Assembly (NCBI RefSeq): GCF_002217355.1 | Contig: NZ_MUHA01000026.1 | Coordinates: 1-64,000, forward strand | Source: Flavobacterium oncorhynchi | GTDB lineage: Bacteria; Bacteroidota; Bacteroidia; Flavobacteriales; Flavobacteriaceae | DNA: 64,000 nucleotides | Reading direction: 5' to 3' | Shown: one piece after another, positions 58,515 to 64,000 of the stretch | Position numbering within the stretch: position 1 is the stretch's first letter | How the letters are laid out: every line of letters starts with the position of its first letter | Program-made: the position numbers and the translations under genes | The notes under the pieces: generated by a model | Told to the model about the DNA's origin: nothing | What the model saw: only the letters and a program-made list of their open reading frames with translations | Databases searched by the model: none

Positions 58515-61500
58515 ATGCGTAAACTTTCCTGGTTCTTTTTATTCCAAATTATCCTTATCTCGATCACGATTTCAGCACAAAAATCAGCTATTTATACTTA
58601 CGATTTAAAGGATTTTGACAAAGCACTGGCTTTATATAATGACAAACAATATGCTTCGGCACAACATATTTTTGAGTATGTAAAAAATCATGCAGATACT
58701 GAAGAAGTAAAGTCTGACTGCGCTTATTATATTGCCAATTGCGCTATTAGAACAAATCAGGTTAATGCCGATGAGTTAATGGCGAAGTTTGTTGATGATT
58801 ATCCAACAAGTACTAAACAAAATCAGGCTTACATTGAAGTAGCACAATATTTCTTTGAGCAGGGAAATTATCCAAAAGCGTTACAATGGTTCGATAAAGT
58901 AGATGAAAGTTACATGAGTAAATCTGACTCAGATAAATTCAATTTTCAAAAAGGATACAGCTATTTTACTGCTAAGAAGAAAAAAGAAGCCACAACTTAT
59001 TTTAATAAAGTGGTGAATTCTCCTGTTTTTGGTTCTCAAGCTAAGTATTATTTAGGATTTATGGCTTATGAAGGTGATGATTACAAAGAAGCAACTAAAT
59101 ATTTTGATGAAGTTTCGGGCGAAGAAAAATACAAAGAAAAGCTTTCGTATTATCAAGCCGATATGAATTTTAAACTTGGAAATTTCCAAAAAGCAATTGA
59201 TTTGGGTCAAAAGGCAATGGCAAAATCAAATGAAATAGAAAAGTCTGAATTGAATAAAATTATTGGTGAAAGTTATTTCAATCTAAAACAATACGATAAG
59301 GCGATTCCGTTTTTGGAGCAATATGCAGGTAAAAAGGGGAAGTGGAATAATACCGATTTTTATCAGTTAGGTTATGCGTATTATGAACAGAAAAACTACG
59401 AAAAAGCAATTTCGCAGTTCAATAAAATCATTGAAGGAAAAGATTTTGTAGCGCAAAATGCATACTACCATTTAGGTTTAAGTTATTTGAATACAGGCAA
59501 AAAACAAGAAGCGCTGAATGCATTCAAAAATGCTTCGGAAATGGATTTTAATGCGCAGATTCAAGAAGATGCAGCATTAAATTACGCTAAAGTAAGTTAT
59601 GATATTGGAAACGCTTATCAAACGGTTCCTGGTGTTTTACTTGATTTCTTGAAAAAGTATCCAAATAATTCCAGCAAAGCTGAAGTAGAGAAACTTTTGG
59701 TAGATTCTTATATTTCTACAAAAAATTATAAAGAGGCTTTGACTTTATTGGAAAAAAACAGAACTGCCGAAAATAAAGCAGCTTATCAAAAAGTGCTTTT
59801 TTACAGAGGTGTAGAATTGTTTAATGAATCGAATTATACTGAGGCTGCGAAAATGTTTAAAAATGCAATCAGCGAACAAAAAACACCTGAGTTTACAGCT
59901 CGTGCTACTTTCTGGAAAGCAGAAACAGAGTATGTTACAGATGATTTTCAAAATGCATTATTGACTTACAAACAATTTGCTGGACTTGCCGCAGCAAAAT
60001 CTACTGCTGAGTATAAAAACATTAATTACAACATTGGTTATACTTATTTTAAACTGAAAGAATACGATCAAGCGGCTAATTCATTTCAAGCTCAAATTGA
60101 TAATTCAAAAGAAGATAAAGTTCGTTTAAACGATTCGTATTTGCGTTTAGGAGATTCTCGTTTTGTGACTTCAAAATATGCGCAGGCAAATGAAGCTTAC
60201 GGAAAAGCAATTGATGCAAAAGGAGTTGATGCTGATTACGCTCAATTTCAAAAAGCACTTTCTTATGGTTTTATGTCTAAAAACGATCAGAAAATTGCTG
60301 AGTTGAACAACTTTCTTAAAATGTATAAAAAATCAGAGTATCGTGATGATGCTTTGTATGAATTAGGAAATACTTATGTGGCTGATAAAAAGAATGATTT
60401 AGCGATTAAAACTTTCGATCAGTTGATTTCAGAATATAAAAATGGTTCATTTACTTCAAAATCGATTTTAAAACAAGGTTTGATTTATTACAATTCAGAT
60501 CGTGACGAACAAGCTTTAACGAAATTTAAAAAAGTTGCTGCTGAATTTCCAAAAACACCAGAAGCGCTTGAAGCTGTTTCGACTGCAAGATTGATTTATG
60601 TGGATTCTGGAAAAGTGGACGAATATGCAACTTGGGTTCGAACATTGGATTTCGTTTCAGTTACAGATGCTGAGTTGGATAATGATACTTACGATGCCGC
60701 TTTCAAACAATACAGTCAAAGTAACAACAAAGCTGCAATTACTGGTTTTGCAGGTTATGTGAGTAAATTTCCAACAGGATTACACGCGCTTGAAGCTAAT
60801 TTTTATTTGGCACAACTGACTTATGCTGAAGGTTCTGAAACAAAAGCTGCGGCAAATTATCAATATGTTATTGACCAGCCAAGAAGCGAATTTACAGAAC
60901 AATCGTTAAGCCGATTGGCTCAAATTTACTTAAAAGCGAAAGATTGTGATAAATCGATTCCGGTTCTAGTACGTTTAGAAAACGAAGCTGATTTTCCTCA
61001 AAATAAAAGTTTTGCACAGGCTAATTTGATGAAATGTTATTATGACAAAAAGGATTATAACAATTCAGTTGTTTATGCAGATAAAGTATTGCAAAATGCA
61101 AAAACGGATGCAAACGTAAAAGCTGATGCTCAAATTATTGTAGCGCGTGCGGCAATGCAGACTGGTGACGAAGAAAAAGCTAAAACGGCTTATGCAAAAC
61201 TTTCGGCAACTTCAAAAGGAGAACTAGCGGCAGAGGCTTTGTATTATGACGCTTATTTTAAAACAAAAGAAGGCAAGTTTGATGCTTCAAATGTGTCTGT
61301 ACAAAAATTAGCGAAGAATTATTCGGCTTACAAATATTATGGAGCAAAAGGCTTGGTTCTAATGGCTAAAAATTTCTACGGATTAAAAGACAGCTATCAG
61401 GCAACTTATATTTTGGATAACGTAATTAACAATTTTACCGATTTTCCAGATGTTGTTGAAGAAGCAAAAAAAGAATTGAGTGCGATTAAAATGGAAGAGT

Positions 61501-61529
61501 CTAAAACCAATTCGTCGATTAATAAATAA
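58515..61529 (+). CDS. Large exported tetratricopeptide-repeat protein
   Basis: This 1004-residue protein has a signal peptide ending near SISAQ and then about twenty TPR units in tandem. Examples are YNDKQYASAQHIFEYV, YYLGFMAYEGDDYKEATKYFDEV and YYEQKNYEKAISQFNKII, and the last units end in YQATYILDNVINNF. The repeats form a superhelical protein-binding scaffold in the periplasm, with no catalytic domain. It is followed by a PhzF gene and then an outer-membrane barrel gene; TPR/barrel pairing is common in Flavobacteriia. The partner is unknown. Confidence 0.9.
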   Translation: MRKLSWFFLFQIILISITISAQKSAIYTYDLKDFDKALALYNDKQYASAQHIFEYVKNHADTEEVKSDCAYYIANCAIRTNQVNADELMAKFVDDYPTSTKQNQAYIEVAQYFFEQGNYPKALQWFDKVDESYMSKSDSDKFNFQKGYSYFTAKKKKEATTYFNKVVNSPVFGSQAKYYLGFMAYEGDDYKEATKYFDEVSGEEKYKEKLSYYQADMNFKLGNFQKAIDLGQKAMAKSNEIEKSELNKIIGESYFNLKQYDKAIPFLEQYAGKKGKWNNTDFYQLGYAYYEQKNYEKAISQFNKIIEGKDFVAQNAYYHLGLSYLNTGKKQEALNAFKNASEMDFNAQIQEDAALNYAKVSYDIGNAYQTVPGVLLDFLKKYPNNSSKAEVEKLLVDSYISTKNYKEALTLLEKNRTAENKAAYQKVLFYRGVELFNESNYTEAAKMFKNAISEQKTPEFTARATFWKAETEYVTDDFQNALLTYKQFAGLAAAKSTAEYKNINYNIGYTYFKLKEYDQAANSFQAQIDNSKEDKVRLNDSYLRLGDSRFVTSKYAQANEAYGKAIDAKGVDADYAQFQKALSYGFMSKNDQKIAELNNFLKMYKKSEYRDDALYELGNTYVADKKNDLAIKTFDQLISEYKNGSFTSKSILKQGLIYYNSDRDEQALTKFKKVAAEFPKTPEALEAVSTARLIYVDSGKVDEYATWVRTLDFVSVTDAELDNDTYDAAFKQYSQSNNKAAITGFAGYVSKFPTGLHALEANFYLAQLTYAEGSETKAAANYQYVIDQPRSEFTEQSLSRLAQIYLKAKDCDKSIPVLVRLENEADFPQNKSFAQANLMKCYYDKKDYNNSVVYADKVLQNAKTDANVKADAQIIVARAAMQTGDEEKAKTAYAKLSATSKGELAAEALYYDAYFKTKEGKFDASNVSVQKLAKNYSAYKYYGAKGLVLMAKNFYGLKDSYQATYILDNVINNFTDFPDVVEEAKKELSAIKMEESKTNSSINK

Positions 61530-61535
61530 GAAAAA

Positions 61536-61585
61536 AGAGAATAGAAGCAAGAAGAAAGATTGCTAAAGTCTTTCCTCTATTCTCT
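61536..61585. repeat. Hairpin repeat (AGAGAATAGA type)
   Basis: AGAGAATAGA (61536-61545) pairs with TCTATTCTCT (61576-61585), and GAAAGA (61554-61559) with TCTTTC (61569-61574). It lies 6 bases past the TPR stop and 15 bases before the next ATG. Without a following T run on the plus strand it is not a clear terminator. Confidence 0.7.
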
Positions 61586-61600
61586 AAAAAAAAGAAAGAA

Positions 61601-62464
61601 ATGAGTTTACCTTTTTATATAGTTGATGTTTTTGCTGATAAAAAATATGCCGGAAATCAGTTGGCGGTTTTTTTAGAGGCAGAAAATTTAAGTAAGGATC
61701 AAATGCAGCAGATTGCAAGAGAAATAAATTTTGCAGAAAGCACATTTGTAACCAAACTGGACAAAGAAAATAATAAAGCAGAAATAAAAATATTTACCCC
61801 GGCTCATGAAATGCAATTTGCGGGTCATCCGATAATAGGAACTTCATGGGTTTTAATGAATAAAGTATTTGATAATTCGCCGGAGAGTATAAAACTAAAT
61901 GTGCCAATTGGGCCTATTTCAATTCAACAATCTGAAGATTTGATTTGGTTAAAAGCAGCACAGCCAAAATTTTGGGATATTTTTTCGAAAGAAGATTTTT
62001 CGATATTCAGTAATTTGAAAAATCACGATTTTGAAAATCAATTTCCAATTCAGGAAGTTACAACCGGAAGCGCTTTTGTGATGGTTGGATTAAGCAGTAA
62101 AAGAGCGCTCGAAAATTTGGTTTTAGACAAAGATAAAACCGATGAATGGTTGAAGAAGAATTGCAAAACTCCACACAGAGCATTGTATTTCTATTATTTA
62201 GAAGGATCAAAATTGTTCAGCAGAATGTTGTGTATTGAACATAACCAATTAGTTGAAGATGCGGCAACTGGAAGCGCGAGCACTTGTTTGCAAGCATTTT
62301 TATTAAAATACCATAAACCAGAACTTGAGATCATTAATTATCAAGGAGATTATATTAATCGTCCTTCAGAAATTTATTTTAAAGGAAAATTAAATGAGAA
62401 TGAGTTTGATATCAAAATTGGTGGAAAAGCTCAATTTGTTGCAAAAGGCGAGTGGGAAGCTTAA
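61601..62464 (+). CDS. PhzF-family isomerase/epimerase-like protein
   Basis: This 287-residue protein has two alpha/beta domains of the diaminopimelate-epimerase fold. PhzF marks are the opening YIVDVFADKKYAGNQLAVFL, the catalytic-acid region REINFAESTFVTK with Glu near 47, FAGHPIIGTSWVL, and VEDAATGSASTCLQAFLL near 220-240. PhzF isomerises a phenazine precursor; most relatives act on unknown substrates, and no phenazine genes are present here. The ATG follows the TPR stop by 71 bases. Confidence 0.92.
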   Translation: MSLPFYIVDVFADKKYAGNQLAVFLEAENLSKDQMQQIAREINFAESTFVTKLDKENNKAEIKIFTPAHEMQFAGHPIIGTSWVLMNKVFDNSPESIKLNVPIGPISIQQSEDLIWLKAAQPKFWDIFSKEDFSIFSNLKNHDFENQFPIQEVTTGSAFVMVGLSSKRALENLVLDKDKTDEWLKKNCKTPHRALYFYYLEGSKLFSRMLCIEHNQLVEDAATGSASTCLQAFLLKYHKPELEIINYQGDYINRPSEIYFKGKLNENEFDIKIGGKAQFVAKGEWEA

Positions 62465-62503
62465 AAATTAGAAAATTGAGAGAATTAGAAAATTAGATAA
62501 TTG

Positions 62504-62571
62504 TAAGATGTAAAAAAGTGAAATGTGATAAGTGAAATGCTTCTGGAGTAGTTTTTACATTTTACATTTTA
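62504..62571. repeat. Imperfect inverted repeat (GTAAAATG words)
   Basis: GTAAGATGTAAAAAAGTG and the complement TTTTTACATTTTACATTTTAC pair with about four mismatches. An AT-rich region rich in AGAAAATTAGA precedes it (62465-62500). It fills the gap between the PhzF gene and the barrel gene and probably serves as a terminator-like spacer. Confidence 0.6.
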
Positions 62572-62586
62572 CAAAAAAAAAGATAT

Positions 62587-64000
62587 ATGAAAATTAATTG
62601 CCGAAATAAAATCATCGTTTTACTAGTGTTGCTTGTTGGTCAGCTTTCGTTTTCGCAAAAGAAAAATGAAAACATCGGAACTGAAACTGTAAATGTGGTA
62701 AAGCCTTATTCGCCGACAATCTCAGACGCTTTTAAAGTAAAAGAAACTCCTTCGCTGGACGATTCTGGAAATCAGCCTAAAGAAACTATAAAATATAGCA
62801 TTTTATCAGTTCCGGTGGCGTCGACTTTTACACCATCAAAAGGAAAAGCAGAAGGTGTTGAAAAATCTAAAAAAGAAAGATTGTTTAATAATTATGCGAC
62901 TTTAGGTGTTGGAAATTACGGAACACTAAATGCTGAGTTGTTTGTAACGCAGGATTTAGGAAATAACGATTATTTAGCAGGAATGCTACGTCATCATTCT
63001 TCGCAAGGAGGAATTAAAGATGTTAATCTGAACGATGAGTTTTATGATACAGCATTAAATGTAGGTTATGGCGTAATAAATCGCGATGTATCTTGGGGAG
63101 TTGATTTGGGGTATCAAAACCAAATTTATAACTGGTACGGCCTGCCTTCTGATTTTGGAATGACGCTGCCGCCTGCAACGCAAGAAGATTTGATTAGAGG
63201 AATTAATCCAAATCATTCTTATAATACTATTTCATTAGGAGGAAATGTAGAGTTTAGTGAAAGTATTTTCAATAAAATCGATGCGAGATTTACGCATTTT
63301 TCGGATAGTTTTTCTTCTTCAGAGAATCGTTTTTATTTGAAGCCGACTTTTAAAGTTGATGTTATGGATCAGGCAATCAATACTAATATTATTATAGATC
63401 ATGTTAGCGGTTCGTTTGAACATAATTATGCTTATAATAATGTTGAGCCATTAAAATACAGTTTAACAAATTTTGGAGTTGAACCAAGTTTTGTGATTCA
63501 TGAAAACGAATGGACGCTTGAGTTAGGAGCGGGATTATTTTATGGTTTAGATTCTGAAAACAGCGGTAACAAGTTTTATGTTTATCCAAAAGTAAATGCT
63601 TCATACAAATTGGTAGGCGATTTAATGATTTTTTATACAGGAGTAAACGGAAGTTTAAATCAAAACTCTTATGCTGATTTTGTTACTCAAAATCCATTTT
63701 TGTCTCCCACTTTAAATATGAAACCAAGCAGTACTCAATATAATGTTTTTGCAGGATTAAAAGGGAAACTGGCTAATAATATCAATTATAATTTAACTGC
63801 TTCTTATTTGAATGAGAAAGACAAAGCATTGTTTAAAAGCAATGATTATACAGAAGATTTTTCAAATCAAAATTATGCTTTCGGAAACTCGTTTGGGGTG
63901 ATTTATGATGATGTTAGAACTTTGCGCTTCTACGGAGAACTAAAAGCTGATTTTTCTCAGAATGTTTCTTTTGGAATCAACGGAACTTTTAATAGTTATA
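62587..64000 (+). CDS. Outer-membrane beta-barrel protein, TonB-receptor-like (truncated by the window)
   Basis: The open frame starts at ATG 62587 and runs without a stop to the window end, giving 471 residues so far. It has a signal peptide ending near LSFSQKK, then an 80-residue periplasmic segment (NVVKPYSPTISDAFKVKETPS) without a recognisable plug domain. The barrel strands include NYATLGVGNYGTLNAELFV, WGVDLGYQNQIYNWYG, WTLELGAGLFYGLDSE and NYNLTASYLNEKDKALF. This N-terminal motif is typical of a Bacteroidota family annotated as TonB-dependent receptor. It is downstream of a TPR protein gene, a likely partner. The C-terminus is missing. Confidence 0.85.
   Translation, partial: MKINCRNKIIVLLVLLVGQLSFSQKKNENIGTETVNVVKPYSPTISDAFKVKETPSLDDSGNQPKETIKYSILSVPVASTFTPSKGKAEGVEKSKKERLFNNYATLGVGNYGTLNAELFVTQDLGNNDYLAGMLRHHSSQGGIKDVNLNDEFYDTALNVGYGVINRDVSWGVDLGYQNQIYNWYGLPSDFGMTLPPATQEDLIRGINPNHSYNTISLGGNVEFSESIFNKIDARFTHFSDSFSSSENRFYLKPTFKVDVMDQAINTNIIIDHVSGSFEHNYAYNNVEPLKYSLTNFGVEPSFVIHENEWTLELGAGLFYGLDSENSGNKFYVYPKVNASYKLVGDLMIFYTGVNGSLNQNSYADFVTQNPFLSPTLNMKPSSTQYNVFAGLKGKLANNINYNLTASYLNEKDKALFKSNDYTEDFSNQNYAFGNSFGVIYDDVRTLRFYGELKADFSQNVSFGINGTFNSY

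Overview
The window is chromosomal DNA of a Bacteroidota member, almost certainly a Flavobacterium. The evidence is the AT-rich composition, many promoters with the Bacteroidota -7 box TAnnTTTG (a -33 TTG is visible only in some), the lack of Shine-Dalgarno-led starts, family markers (PUR/DUF3276, DUF5723, DUF6515, SatD-DUF3307, long NusB, PorP/OprP-like barrels) and many palindromic intergenic repeats of flavobacterial type. No rRNA, tRNA, CRISPR array, transposase or prophage gene was recognised; this is mostly core genome plus one surface-glycan locus.

Layout. 1-15 kb: trmD-rplS; small lipoproteins; a Tat-type TIM-barrel protein; an archaemetzincin; a KdgF-like cupin; an MFS exporter; a cyclophilin-FKBP fusion isomerase; a c-type cytochrome-like lipoprotein; a GreA/Rnk-like factor; a thioredoxin-fold protein; csaA; a PUR-family protein; an ABC exporter; leucine dehydrogenase; nusB and yajC. 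15-22 kb: pepT with a YdeI-like protein, a complete-looking formylglycine-generating enzyme, and envelope proteins (DUF6515, porin, small barrel). 22-29 kb: pyrD; the SatD-DUF3307 pair; HMG-CoA lyase; a lipoprotein/DUF5723 barrel pair; guaB. 29-39 kb, all minus strand: L,D-transpeptidase, NudK, purA, a Fur-family regulator, the RelA/SpoT enzyme, a beta-lactamase-fold hydrolase, a TrmH methyltransferase and a phosphodiesterase. 39-46 kb: a DUF58-MoxR-DUF4350-DUF4129-SpoIIM operon with a divergent RDD gene. 46-48 kb: a CsgG-like exported protein, a PH-domain protein and a TRIC channel. 48-57.5 kb: a partial surface-polysaccharide cluster (FemAB-like, FdtB-like aminotransferase, Wzx flippase, LbH acyltransferase, four glycosyltransferases, FdtA-like ketoisomerase). 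57.5-64 kb: ftsE, a 1004-residue TPR protein, a PhzF enzyme and a truncated outer-membrane barrel gene.

How they work together. LeuDH and HMG-CoA lyase both belong to leucine catabolism; guaB and purA make GMP and AMP, and the SpoT enzyme turns over (p)ppGpp derived from GDP/GTP. The FdtA-like and FdtB-like enzymes point to a 3-amino-3,6-dideoxyhexose in the glycan exported by Wzx.

The most interesting part is 23.0-24.5 kb. A SatD protein whose N-terminal half resembles a nucleotidyl-cyclase/GGDEF palm domain, followed by a helix-turn-helix, is translationally coupled to a polytopic DUF3307 membrane protein rich in His/Asp. Upstream lie four copies of ATTAC-N8-GTAAT repeated at exactly 28-bp intervals, the first overlapping a promoter box. 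I propose a self-regulated signalling module; its ligand and output cannot be read from sequence.

Intergenic palindromic repeats of at least eight families crowd 35-62 kb. One repeat-like stretch appears to have entered the aminotransferase gene in frame.
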